DNA from: Roseburia_C sp031555935
Lineage (GTDB): Bacteria; Bacillota; Clostridia; Lachnospirales; Lachnospiraceae
DNA: 64,000 nt
Assembly: GCA_031555935.1 (NCBI GenBank)
Contig: JAVBTX010000010.1
Span: 1-64,000, forward strand
Reading direction: 5' to 3'
In this document: in pieces, positions 25,535-32,990 of the stretch
Layout: every line of letters starts with the position of its first letter
How positions within the stretch are numbered: the stretch's first letter is position 1
Position numbers and translations under genes: made by a program
The notes under the pieces: generated by a model
The model's database searches: none
What the model was told of the DNA's origin: nothing
What the model saw: only the letters and a program-made list of their open reading frames with translations

Positions 25535-25592
25535 TAATGCGTAGGTAGTTGAAAAATGTAATTATCAATTACTGTGGATAACTCTCCACCAT

Positions 25593-25607
25593 ATAAGGAG
25601 AGAAAAA
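25593..25607. repeat. 15-bp repeat, copy 1 (left of the transposase gene)
   Basis: ATAAGGAGAGAAAAA, repeated exactly at 27285-27299. ATAATAATGCG (25531-25541) is likewise repeated at 27273-27283, so both sides of the transposase gene share two short blocks in the same order and orientation. The 170 bases from 25535 to 25705 contain no gene, only small hairpins. Confidence 0.5.
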
Positions 25608-25705
25608 GGTCATTATTCAGAATTGTTTCTGAATTGACATAGATCATCAGATTTTGAGCGTACTTAAATAAGCTCAAATACGAATTATGACAATTGAATA
25701 TTTTT

Positions 25706-27136
25706 TCAGACAACTAAAGGTTTTAAACTTCGAATGTACTGTGGACAATTCATTGCATAAGCAACGATGACAGTCAACTGGCTGGCAATGCCAGCTAGAA
25801 ACACATCAGCTTTTGTGGTGATGTGAGTTCTGGTTTTTCGTCCAGCAATACACATGTTGATTTTGAAATGGTTAATGGCACGCTCTACAATTGCTCTGAT
25901 TTTGTAGGTACGGTTCCATTCGTCAGAATCACGCTGGATACCAGGAAACATACGTAAATCCATGTTTTCGTATGTGTAGGAGGTTCTTCCTTTGGCTGCG
26001 GTGCTACAAGGTGTTTTACAGTCACAAATCCAGCCTTTATGGTAATGCATTTTAGGGCAGCCCCACTTGATGCGGCCGGCCCGACCTTTTTCCTTTGTAA
26101 CGCCATGATATTTCATCGCAAGAGAAGAATCAATGGGGCAGGTAGGATAGCCGTATTCATTGTATCCCACTTTCTTCAAAGAGCTTTCGTTTCTCGGATT
26201 GTATGGGATTAAGGCTTTAGAAAAATGGAAGTCATTGAATAAGGAACCATAAATCTCGGCAGAATCAAACGCAGAATCGCCAAGAAAAACATCTGGGTGA
26301 AAGTCAGGATGAAGTGAAAAATAGTCAGTAAGAACAGGGACAAGAGCGGAGGCATCGCCAATGGATTTATCTTCATCTGGAGAGTCGGATTTCTTTTCGA
26401 CAAGCAAATCAGGATGTTCGGACTTGAAATTGTCATCGTCAACAAAAGAAATATGACGGACAATGCCTAGACCATTGGTGAGAATGACAAACTTGTCAGC
26501 ATAACAAAAATGTCCATTGATGTACATCTGCTTTGCATCAGAACAAGAAGCAGCCTGAGGGGGCATGAGACCATACGCCATCTTATAAGGATCAATATTC
26601 GGATTGTTTTTGTAATAAGCTTTCAGCTTTCTGATTAGAGCATTAAGGGTTTTAGGATTATTTTCAGTGACATAGAGTTCAATGCCGGAGGTATCAAAGG
26701 TGAGCATCTGTGCAAGAGCAGAATCGATTAATTGGCAAATGGGTTCAGTATAGTCAACCATCTGTTGAAACATAAGTTCAATGTAAAACTCGAAATGATG
26801 TTTGAAACGAGACATAAGAGAAGCATCAGGAACCTTGGAAAAACCGCAGAAATCACGTAATTCTTTACAGAGACCTAGAAAAAGAAGAAGCAAGGAATCC
26901 GTCGGAATCGAAAAGATTTTTTGAAGGATAAATGCAGAAAGAAAACCGTGTAATGAGTAAATGCGATTGCGTCCGATGGAAAGATAAAAAGCTGACTGAA
27001 ATTCGTTAGGAATAAAAGAATCAAGGTCAAAGTATTCCGAAAGAATTTGAAAGAATGATGGAGATTCATCAATTAGCTTGTTTTGGCAATCTGAAAAAGT
27101 TTCACTTAAAGAAATCTGATGATATTTAGTAGTCAT
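25706..27136 (-). CDS. DDE transposase (IS4/IS1182-like)
   Basis: 476 residues, starting at the ATG at 27136 after GGAGGAG; the longer frame to 27307 lacks a site. The N-terminal domain (FDLDSFIPNEFQSAFYLS to SLMSRFKHHFE) is the DUF772-like region of IS1182/IS5-type enzymes. Likely catalytic acids lie in LTFDTSGIEL, VFLGDSAFD and AIVERAINHFK. A Cys-rich CPKMHYHKGWICDCKTPC insert is typical of the group. The frame is intact, so the enzyme may be active. Terminal inverted repeats could not be defined by eye. Confidence 0.88.
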   Translation of the reverse strand: MTTKYHQISLSETFSDCQNKLIDESPSFFQILSEYFDLDSFIPNEFQSAFYLSIGRNRIYSLHGFLSAFILQKIFSIPTDSLLLLFLGLCKELRDFCGFSKVPDASLMSRFKHHFEFYIELMFQQMVDYTEPICQLIDSALAQMLTFDTSGIELYVTENNPKTLNALIRKLKAYYKNNPNIDPYKMAYGLMPPQAASCSDAKQMYINGHFCYADKFVILTNGLGIVRHISFVDDDNFKSEHPDLLVEKKSDSPDEDKSIGDASALVPVLTDYFSLHPDFHPDVFLGDSAFDSAEIYGSLFNDFHFSKALIPYNPRNESSLKKVGYNEYGYPTCPIDSSLAMKYHGVTKEKGRAGRIKWGCPKMHYHKGWICDCKTPCSTAAKGRTSYTYENMDLRMFPGIQRDSDEWNRTYKIRAIVERAINHFKINMCIAGRKTRTHITTKADVFLAGIASQLTVIVAYAMNCPQYIRSLKPLVV

Positions 27137-27284
27137 AAATTTTCTCCTCCTCTTGGTGTGTGATGTGTTGGTGTCGTTACCTGTATTATACCACTTGAGG
27201 AGAGAAAATTTATATAAATGAAGCAATAAAACCCAGTAAAATCGCTGGGTTACGGCGTTTATCAAACGCCTAATAATAATGCGA

Positions 27285-27299
27285 ATAAGGAGAGAAAAA
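27285..27299. repeat. 15-bp repeat, copy 2 (right of the transposase gene)
   Basis: Second copy of ATAAGGAGAGAAAAA. Here it also supplies the ribosome site of the acetyltransferase that starts at 27302. Confidence 0.5.
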
Positions 27300-27301
27300 T
27301 C

Positions 27302-27742
27302 GTGCATATAAAAAAAGTTACAGGTGCAAAAAAAGAATATATTGATTTGCTGCTATTAGCTGACGAGCAGGAGAACATGATAGATAAATACCTTGAGAAT
27401 GGCGAAATGTTTGTTTTGGATGATAATGGAATAAAAGCTGAGTGCGTAATCACCAAAGAAGCCGATGGCATTTATGAGCTTAAAAACATAGCCGTTTTTC
27501 CTGACTGCTGGCGAAGTGGCTATGGGAAAAGTCTGATAGAATTTCTGTTTACCTATTATTCCGACTGCAATGTTATGTTTGTTGGAACTGGCGACTGTCC
27601 TTCGATTCTTTCTTTTTATAATAAATGCGGTTTTAGCGAATCTCACAGAATGAAGAATTTTTTTATTGATAATTACGACCATCCCATGTTTGAAGATGGA
27701 ATCCAACTAGTTGATATGGTTTATCTGAAATGGGAGCGATAA
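27302..27742 (+). CDS. GNAT family N-acetyltransferase
   Basis: 146 residues with a GTG start after AAGGAG. ELKNIAVFPDCWRSGYGKSLIEFL is the acetyl-CoA motif A (RxxGxGK form), and ILSFYNKCGFSESHRMKNFF is motif B. The acceptor is unknown. It opens a run of five small same-strand genes (27302-29581) with an accessory character, lying between the IS-like unit and the mobilizable element. Confidence 0.88.
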   Translation: MHIKKVTGAKKEYIDLLLLADEQENMIDKYLENGEMFVLDDNGIKAECVITKEADGIYELKNIAVFPDCWRSGYGKSLIEFLFTYYSDCNVMFVGTGDCPSILSFYNKCGFSESHRMKNFFIDNYDHPMFEDGIQLVDMVYLKWER

Positions 27743-27796
27743 ATGACTTCAATAATCCTAATTTAAGAAATCGGTAAATAGCGGAGGAATTATCAT

Positions 27797-28258
27797 ATGA
27801 AACATTTTGTTGAAGCACTAATAAGTGAGGGAAAAAATATAGCATTACCCGAAGAGTCTAATTATTTTGGAAAACTTATTGGCAGTTGGAAAATCGACTA
27901 TATTGACAATAACAATTCTTACGTGATGAAAGGTGAATGGCATTTTTCATGGGTCCTTGAAGGAATGGCGATACAGGATGTTATTATCCTGCCCGATTAT
28001 GAATGCGGAACAACATTTCGTGTCTACAATCCTGGCACGCACGCCTGGGATGTTGCTTATTGTTTTACAGGAAAAATCATACGGCTTGAAGCAAGGAGAC
28101 AAGACGATATGATAGTCCTTACAAACATTGAGGATGAAAGAAAAAAATGGGTCTTTGCCCAAATCGAGGATAATAATTTTCATTGGCAGGATGTTACAGT
28201 AAAAGATGACGGAGAATGGCAGATTAATTTTGATTTACATGCCGAGCGCATCGAATGA
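27797..28258 (+). CDS. Hypothetical protein, lipocalin-like beta-barrel (DUF1579-like)
   Basis: 153 residues. The ATG follows GCGGAGGA at a good distance. The pattern KLIGSWKIDYID followed by alternating strands (MKGEWHFSWVLEGMAIQDVI, FRVYNP, WDVAYCF, RLEARRQDD) suggests a small beta-barrel resembling DUF1579-like proteins. No catalytic motif is seen. It is 54 bases past the acetyltransferase and followed closely by a membrane protein. Confidence 0.65.
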   Translation: MKHFVEALISEGKNIALPEESNYFGKLIGSWKIDYIDNNNSYVMKGEWHFSWVLEGMAIQDVIILPDYECGTTFRVYNPGTHAWDVAYCFTGKIIRLEARRQDDMIVLTNIEDERKKWVFAQIEDNNFHWQDVTVKDDGEWQINFDLHAERIE

Positions 28259-28276
28259 GTGTTTTGGAGGAACATA

Positions 28277-28513
28277 ATGAAGAAAGTTTATATTTACAAA
28301 GTTTTATTTATAATTGGATTTGTATTATTAGGATGCTTCATTTTAAGCTCAGTTTATGATAGCTATCACTACATTTTTGGTAGCTGGAAATATGGTTCAG
28401 CACCATTAGATTTATATATTGCAATTAGGGCTTTGGAGTTTTTGTTGCCGGCCATTATTAGTTTTGTAATAGCTTATATACTAAAAGTGAAAAGTCGAAA
28501 AAAGGATACCTGA
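28277..28513 (+). CDS. Small two-span membrane protein
   Basis: 78 residues. The ATG at 28277 follows GGAGG at 7 bases; the frame is open upstream to 28259 without a site. Two spans (about 7-27 and 52-70) flank an aromatic extracellular loop (DSYHYIFGSWKYG). The tail is basic (KVKSRKKD). Unknown function. Confidence 0.65.
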   Translation: MKKVYIYKVLFIIGFVLLGCFILSSVYDSYHYIFGSWKYGSAPLDLYIAIRALEFLLPAIISFVIAYILKVKSRKKDT

Positions 28514-28564
28514 TAAAAGACGTTATTATTGGGATGTTTAGAATATGGGATTGAGGTGATGGTA

Positions 28565-29092
28565 TTGAGAGCGATACATTATGCGGTTTTAAATGAAATT
28601 AGTTTTTCACAGACAATTCCACAAACCATTTTAGATGTCGGCTTTGGAAATGGGGCATTTACTCAAGCGGTTTCTGCTACATTCTCGGGTAGCGACATTA
28701 CTGCTATTGACACTTCTATTCCCAAGTTATTTTCATCGGACAAAATAGCATTTATTAAGGGAAGTGTTGAACAACTGCCGCTTGTTTCAGAATCGTTTGA
28801 CTTAGTTATTACCGTGCTGTCGTTACATCACTGGAAAGAAAAGGATAAAGGTATTAGCGAAATATATCGAGTTCTTAAGAAAGATGGCAAACTTATAATC
28901 GGTGACCCGTTACTTGAAGATTGGATGAGCAATCGTATTCTTGGATTGTTAATGCAAGTATTAGATGGTGGCGTCTTTACAGATAAGAAAAGAGTAAGCG
29001 AATATTTAATTACGGCAGGATTTGAGGATATTAGTATAAGGATTGTCCCCAATACGATGAAGTCGCTATATCTTATTACGGCAAAAAAGTAA
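28565..29092 (+). CDS. Class I SAM-dependent methyltransferase
   Basis: 175 residues if it starts at the TTG at 28565, six bases after GAGGTG; an ATG at 28559 touches that site directly. TILDVGFGNGAFTQ is motif I, ITAIDTS motif II, FDLVITVLSLHHW motif IV, and ISEIYRVLKKDGKLIIGDP motif VI, as in ubiE/COQ5-type enzymes. It is short at the N-terminus. The substrate is unknown, probably a small molecule. Confidence 0.85.
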   Translation: MRAIHYAVLNEISFSQTIPQTILDVGFGNGAFTQAVSATFSGSDITAIDTSIPKLFSSDKIAFIKGSVEQLPLVSESFDLVITVLSLHHWKEKDKGISEIYRVLKKDGKLIIGDPLLEDWMSNRILGLLMQVLDGGVFTDKKRVSEYLITAGFEDISIRIVPNTMKSLYLITAKK

Positions 29093-29131
29093 TACAAAGA
29101 TTTACGAAAGGGTAAAATGAAGGGAGATAGT

Positions 29132-29581
29132 ATGAAAGCATTAGTTGTGATTGACGTTCAAAAAGAATACATGGATAAATATGAGCCTGTTCTTCTTTCG
29201 GACATAAATCAACGAATACAGCAAGCTATAGAAAGCGAAGAAGTTGTTATATACATTAAAAATGTCAGGAAACTTAGAAGTGGAATAACCACTTATGAAT
29301 TTGCTGAAAATCTAAATGTTAGTTCACCCAATATCATTTATAAGGATAGAGCCAGTGCTTTTGCAAATGGTGAGTTATCTAATATCCTCAATAAGAATAA
29401 TATATCTCAAATTGAGATGGTTGGAGTTGATGGTAATTCTTGTGTAGCTTGTAGTGCAATAGATGGAAATAAACTAGGATATGAAGTGACTTTATTATGT
29501 AAATGTATAGGTACACAAAATGTAGAAATATTTGCGAAGAAGAAAACATTATTGATGGAGCAAGGCATTGTTGTTATGTAG
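29132..29581 (+). CDS. Isochorismatase-family cysteine hydrolase
   Basis: 149 residues from the ATG at 29132 after AAGGGAG. The catalytic triad is visible: D in LVVIDVQ, K in IYKDRAS and C in GNSCVACSA. Known members hydrolyse isochorismate, nicotinamide or N-carbamoyl compounds; the substrate here is open. It ends ten bases before the left attachment repeat of the mobilizable element, so its native 3' flank, including a terminator, is now 4.8 kb away. Confidence 0.85.
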   Translation: MKALVVIDVQKEYMDKYEPVLLSDINQRIQQAIESEEVVIYIKNVRKLRSGITTYEFAENLNVSSPNIIYKDRASAFANGELSNILNKNNISQIEMVGVDGNSCVACSAIDGNKLGYEVTLLCKCIGTQNVEIFAKKKTLLMEQGIVVM

Positions 29582-29591
29582 ACAAAAAATT

Positions 29592-29612
29592 CATTTCTTA
29601 CACCATTGTAAG
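29592..29612. repeat. Left attachment site (attL)
   Basis: The 21-bp CATTTCTTACACCATTGTAAG is identical to 34389-34409. It contains the inverted repeat CTTACA-CCAT-TGTAAG, the usual form of a tyrosine-integrase core site. Confidence 0.8.
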
Positions 29613-29678
29613 GTGTATCTAGCCAAGAATATTTTGAAATGTCACGAACAAACCAAATGGACATTGATTGGTTAAAAT

Positions 29679-29756
29679 GATGAAGTTATCTTTAAAGCGG
29701 GATTTCAATATGCTTGGACACTGTTTGGCGAATGCATAAAAAAAGAAGATTATTAA
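29679..29756 (+). pseudogene. Relic of a gene 3' end
   Basis: A coding-like tail encoding DEVIFKAGFQYAWTLFGEC and ending at TAA 29754-29756. A stop codon interrupts it only two codons upstream, so it cannot be whole. The wording resembles an acetyltransferase-type C-terminus, which is only a guess. It lies just inside the left end of the element. The rest of 29582-29897 holds no gene. Confidence 0.3.
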
Positions 29757-29897
29757 ATAAAGAAATGTGAATAATAGATTGTAAAAGATATATGCCTATG
29801 ATACAATTTTTACAGAAAGTACCCATGACAGGGTGGCAACCTCCCGAATCAACCATGAAGCCATAATATGGCATACATAGGAGGGGAGGGAAAGCCG

Positions 29898-30011
29898 ATG
29901 ACAGCATATGAGATTGTTTCAACAATTTTAACGGCAGCTTCTTTAATAGTAGCTGCGGGAATGCTTGTTGTAGCATTACTTGCCTTTTTAGATAAAAAGC
30001 GCAAAAAATAA
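29898..30011 (+). CDS. Putative holin-like toxin (37 aa, type I toxin style)
   Basis: A 37-residue peptide: a short polar start (MTAYEIVST), one hydrophobic span (about 10-31) and a basic tail DKKRKK. This is the plan of the holin-like toxin family common on Firmicutes mobile elements. AGGAGGGGAGGG precedes the ATG. The leader at about 29815-29880 has complementary GGGTGG/CCTCCC-type segments that could hide the ribosome site, as type I toxin mRNAs often do. A strong terminator follows at once. The antitoxin RNA is not identified. Confidence 0.65.
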   Translation: MTAYEIVSTILTAASLIVAAGMLVVALLAFLDKKRKK

Positions 30012-30012
30012 T

Positions 30013-30057
30013 GCCTATCCTGTCTGCCAACAGGATAGGCACCTATCTATGATAGGT
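30013..30057 (+). terminator. Stacked hairpins after the toxin gene
   Basis: Perfect 11-bp stem GCCTATCCTGT/ACAGGATAGGC (30013-30023, 30030-30040), then directly ACCTATC/GATAGGT (30041-30047, 30051-30057). CCTATC is repeated in both hairpins, so alternative folds are possible. In type I systems such regions can also be the target of an antisense RNA. Confidence 0.75.
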
Positions 30058-30154
30058 TAATAAAAGACTATTTGGGAGCATCCACATTGGAGTGGGTGCT
30101 TTCTAATTTCATATTACCATTCTAAGGTCATCTTTTCAAGGTATTTCTTCAAAT

Positions 30155-30985
30155 TTATTCATTTATAACATTTTGTTGAAGATATAATATCTCTTTATCC
30201 GCTTCCTTCTGAAAGAATGGCAATCGTGTCGCAACAATAGAATGAGAGTCGGCTAACAAAAAGCAATCGTTTTTTGAATTATAGTGATATTCTGAAATTT
30301 CAGATACACATCTTTTTTGATTGATTCCATAATATACAATCACAGCATTTTGCAATTTGATTCCAATGTTGAGGAAATCAGATGAAAAATAGTTATGCTC
30401 TTTCGGGGTGGTCAATGATGAAGGAGCCTTATAGAAATCACTTACGTTCTCGTTAAGAAAAAAAGGCATTATATGAACGATGTTTTTAGCTGTTTCAGAA
30501 TAAACAAAATAACTCGGTATCAATTCACCGTTTCTGTTCACCTTGCCTAAGTATAAGTTTGTCTTATCAGAAATAGGAAAATACTGAACATAGCTTTTAC
30601 GTTCTTCAACATTGTTATTTGATAGAAAACGATTTACCATCTGTATTATCTTAACATCATCACCATAGCTGTAACCAAGCGGATACATAGTATTTACAAG
30701 TGCATCAATAAATTGATTTGAAAATCGTATTCCAAGGTTATTGGCTAGGAGTTCACTGACATATTCATTTAAAGAGCCATAGAGCAATTCATTAACGCTC
30801 ATGTTCCCCATAATCGCAATCAATTCCAGCCGTTCCTTATTAGGGAGATTAACACCTTTTTCCCAACTGTTTACAGAACCTCTGGGAGCATCGCCAATTT
30901 GTTTTCCAAACTGTTCCATGCTGTAATTGTTTTTTATCCTTATATCATGGATTTTTTCGCCAACTACTTTTTTATCAATCTGCAT
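30155..30985 (-). CDS. HTH-type transcriptional regulator of the element
   Basis: 276 residues from the ATG at 30985 after GAGGTG. The N-terminal helix-turn-helix (about 5-60: YSMEQFGKQIGDAPRGSVNSWEKG) is of the XRE type. The rest is unassigned and may sense a signal. It diverges from the relaxase operon across about 70 bp, which hold a strong rightward promoter with an imperfect palindrome. It is most likely the repressor that keeps mobilization genes silent. Confidence 0.8.
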   Translation of the reverse strand: MQIDKKVVGEKIHDIRIKNNYSMEQFGKQIGDAPRGSVNSWEKGVNLPNKERLELIAIMGNMSVNELLYGSLNEYVSELLANNLGIRFSNQFIDALVNTMYPLGYSYGDDVKIIQMVNRFLSNNNVEERKSYVQYFPISDKTNLYLGKVNRNGELIPSYFVYSETAKNIVHIMPFFLNENVSDFYKAPSSLTTPKEHNYFSSDFLNIGIKLQNAVIVYYGINQKRCVSEISEYHYNSKNDCFLLADSHSIVATRLPFFQKEADKEILYLQQNVINE

Positions 30986-31054
30986 AAAATTCACCTCTTT
31001 CACAGTATATCACAACTTCAAAGAAAAAGTAAGGAAAAACGTAAATAAAATTGA

Positions 31055-31083
31055 TTGACAAACATATGTGCGCATGTTATGAT
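31055..31083 (+). promoter_or_regulatory. Strong rightward promoter with operator-like palindrome
   Basis: TTGACA (31055-31060), 17-bp spacer, TATGAT (31078-31083). AACATATGTGCGCATGTT (31061-31078) in the spacer is an imperfect palindrome, well placed for repressor binding by the 30985 gene. Confidence 0.7.
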
Positions 31084-31174
31084 GTGATTGTAAGGATAAA
31101 AGTAATGAAATGCGTAATCCAAAAAGTAATGAAAGAGGGAGGAAAGATGCCGGATAAAACACGCACCTGCGGCT

Positions 31175-31290
31175 GGCAGAATGCACGGCGGCGTGCGAAG
31201 CGTAAGCCGCAAGGGCAATTCTGCTATGCCGCCGTGGCGGCGAAGCCGTCACGGTATCTCTCCCCCATATCTAACAGGGGGAGAGAAATG
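31175..31290. other. GC-rich structured segment, candidate origin of transfer
   Basis: Inverted repeats: GCAGAAT with ATTCTGC (31218-31224), CACGGCGGC/GCCGCCGTG (31184-31192, 31228-31236), and CTCTCCCC/GGGGAGAG near 31258-31287. The segment is far richer in GC than the rest of the element. In Tn916-type elements oriT lies just upstream of the MobT relaxase gene, the same place as here. It could instead be a regulatory leader RNA, as it lies inside the 5' UTR. Confidence 0.4.
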
Positions 31291-31348
31291 CAAACAACTA
31301 AGACCATCACAAGGAAATACCACGAAAATCAAGGAGGGTAGACAAAAA

Positions 31349-31417
31349 GTGAGGTTGACTAGAACATTAAAAAGTCAACTACCACAAACAAAAAATTATG
31401 AACAAAATGGATATTGA
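31349..31417 (+). CDS. Candidate leader peptide (22 aa) before the relaxase
   Basis: GTG start 10 bases after AAGGAGGG, the only good ribosome site in this region. The frame encodes a basic 22-residue peptide and stops at 31415-31417, inside the first codons of the relaxase frame and one base before its internal ATG at 31419. The relaxase itself has no ribosome site, so translation is probably coupled through this peptide. Confidence 0.4.
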   Translation: MRLTRTLKSQLPQTKNYEQNGY

Positions 31418-32642
31418 AATGAGTACATATGATGACCGTCAGGCTGTACTTGAAGAAGAAACGTATTACAAATTAGTTGAGGAAATCTATCAAAAACGTA
31501 TTGGATATGAAGTAACACAAGAACGTCTTGCACAACTAACCGGAATAAGTAAAACTTATATCAGCAAAATTGAAAATGGAAAGAAAAGAGCACCAGACAG
31601 ACTATTGCAAAAAATGAATATGGCTTTGGAATTGGAATACTTCCAAAGTCCGATTGAGATATTAATAGACTATGCACGAATACGAATCCCCAGCATGGAT
31701 TTGAAAGCAGTATTTGAACGACTTTTACGAATTAGAAGCGAGTATTTTATCCATGAAGACTATGCCTTTTATGGCTATAAAGAGCAGTATAAAATTGGCG
31801 ATATTACTGTAATGACATCACCGGAAAAAGATAAGGGAATCCTGATTGAAATGAAAGGAAAAGGCAGTCGGCAGTTTGAACGGATATTACAGGCTCAAAA
31901 GCGAAGCTGGATTGACTTCTTCAAAGATGTTATAAATGAAAATGGCATATTTAAACGAATTGATATAGCAGTAAATGACAAGTTTGGACTTTTAAATATT
32001 CCGCATTTGATAGAAAAATGCGAAAAAGGTGCGTACCGGACAAAGTTTAAAGGATATAAGGCATATCAAAGCGGAGAACTTATTGCACGTAGAGAAGATA
32101 AAAAATTGGAAATGGGAAAAACATTGTATCTTGGCTCTTTCAGAAGTGATATTTACTTCTGCATATACGAAAAAGACTACGAACAGTATGTTAAGAATGG
32201 CATTTCATTAGCCGATGCAGAGGTCAAAAACCGATTTGAGGTACGCTTGGGAAATGAAAGGGCAAAAGTAGCACTGAATGATTTGATTGACCATCAAGAT
32301 ATTGGAAGTACCGTATTCGGAATTATAAATCAATACGTACAGTTTTTGGACAGCAGTAAAGGCGATAAGCGAACTTGGAAAATGAATGAGGAATGGCTAA
32401 CATTTATTGGACAGGAAGATAGAAAATTAAAGCTGACAATGAAACCGGAGCCGTATACCATAGAGCGCACCATGAACTGGATGCATAATCAGGTAGCACC
32501 TAGTTTAAGGATGGCATTGGAATTGGACTGGGCAAAAGGTACAAACCTAATTGAAAATATGATAGAAAATACCCAGCTAAAACAAAAGCAGAAAAAAATC
32601 ATTGAACAGCAGTTGCTGTCGGTAGAAGATATTATATTGTGA
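31398..32642 (+). CDS. MobT-like relaxase / replication initiation factor (HTH + Rep_trans)
   Basis: 414 residues. An XRE-type helix-turn-helix at about 25-85 (VTQERLAQLTGISKTYISKIENG) precedes a Rep_trans-like catalytic domain, as in Tn916 Orf20 and ICEBs1 NicK. Such proteins nick oriT and can start rolling-circle replication of the excised circle. MKGKGSRQFE and LEIRLGNERA-type segments (here FEVRLGNERAKVAL) fit the family. The start could be the ATG at 31398 or at 31419; neither has its own ribosome site, pointing to coupling with the leader peptide. Confidence 0.85.
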   Translation: MNKMDIEMSTYDDRQAVLEEETYYKLVEEIYQKRIGYEVTQERLAQLTGISKTYISKIENGKKRAPDRLLQKMNMALELEYFQSPIEILIDYARIRIPSMDLKAVFERLLRIRSEYFIHEDYAFYGYKEQYKIGDITVMTSPEKDKGILIEMKGKGSRQFERILQAQKRSWIDFFKDVINENGIFKRIDIAVNDKFGLLNIPHLIEKCEKGAYRTKFKGYKAYQSGELIARREDKKLEMGKTLYLGSFRSDIYFCIYEKDYEQYVKNGISLADAEVKNRFEVRLGNERAKVALNDLIDHQDIGSTVFGIINQYVQFLDSSKGDKRTWKMNEEWLTFIGQEDRKLKLTMKPEPYTIERTMNWMHNQVAPSLRMALELDWAKGTNLIENMIENTQLKQKQKKIIEQQLLSVEDIIL

Positions 32643-32692
32643 CGAAAACAACAAGTTTCTTGCTAAGCAGAAAAAAGGAAAGGGGGAATTGA

Positions 32693-32893
32693 ATGGTAAA
32701 AGATGCAGTACCGGTATGGGAAAAAATGACGCTGACAGTAGACGAAGCGGCGGCATATTCCAATATTGGAGTAAATAAAATCCGCAGTATGGCAGATGTG
32801 CCGAAATGCCCATTTGTCGTATGTGTAGGCAATAAAAGGCTGATTAAGCGGAAAGAATTTGAAAAATACATATCACAGCAGACACAGGTTTAA
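32693..32893 (+). CDS. Excisionase (Tn916 Xis-like)
   Basis: 66 residues. AAGGGGG precedes the ATG. MTLTVDEAAAYSNIGVNKIR is the MerR-like winged-helix start typical of Tn916-type excisionases, and LIKRKEFEKYI its usual end. It should steer the adjoining integrase towards excision. Confidence 0.88.
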   Translation: MVKDAVPVWEKMTLTVDEAAAYSNIGVNKIRSMADVPKCPFVVCVGNKRLIKRKEFEKYISQQTQV

Positions 32894-32990
32894 AAGACAG
32901 AAATAGGAAATGTTGAGATTTAAGCCGTGTCATGATAAAATTTCATTATCAAACAAGGCTCTTTTCAACAAACGAAAGGAGCACACAATT

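Larger units (their letters stand above)
25542..27284. mobile_element. Insertion sequence, approximate limits
   Basis: Limits are set by the short blocks shared on both sides of the transposase gene, not by proven inverted repeats. The right part (27137-27284) holds hairpins AACCCAG/CTGGGTT and GGCGTTT/AAACGCC. The left part holds ATTCAGAA/TTCTGAAT. Confidence 0.45.

Noticed and set aside
25542..27284. Terminal inverted repeats of the insertion sequence
   Set aside because: I compared both flanks by eye and found no convincing inverted pair, so none is claimed.
31051..31341. 96-aa frame across the GC-rich segment of the mobilizable element
   Set aside because: No good ribosome site, odd composition from inverted repeats, and it overlaps the structured region and promoter.
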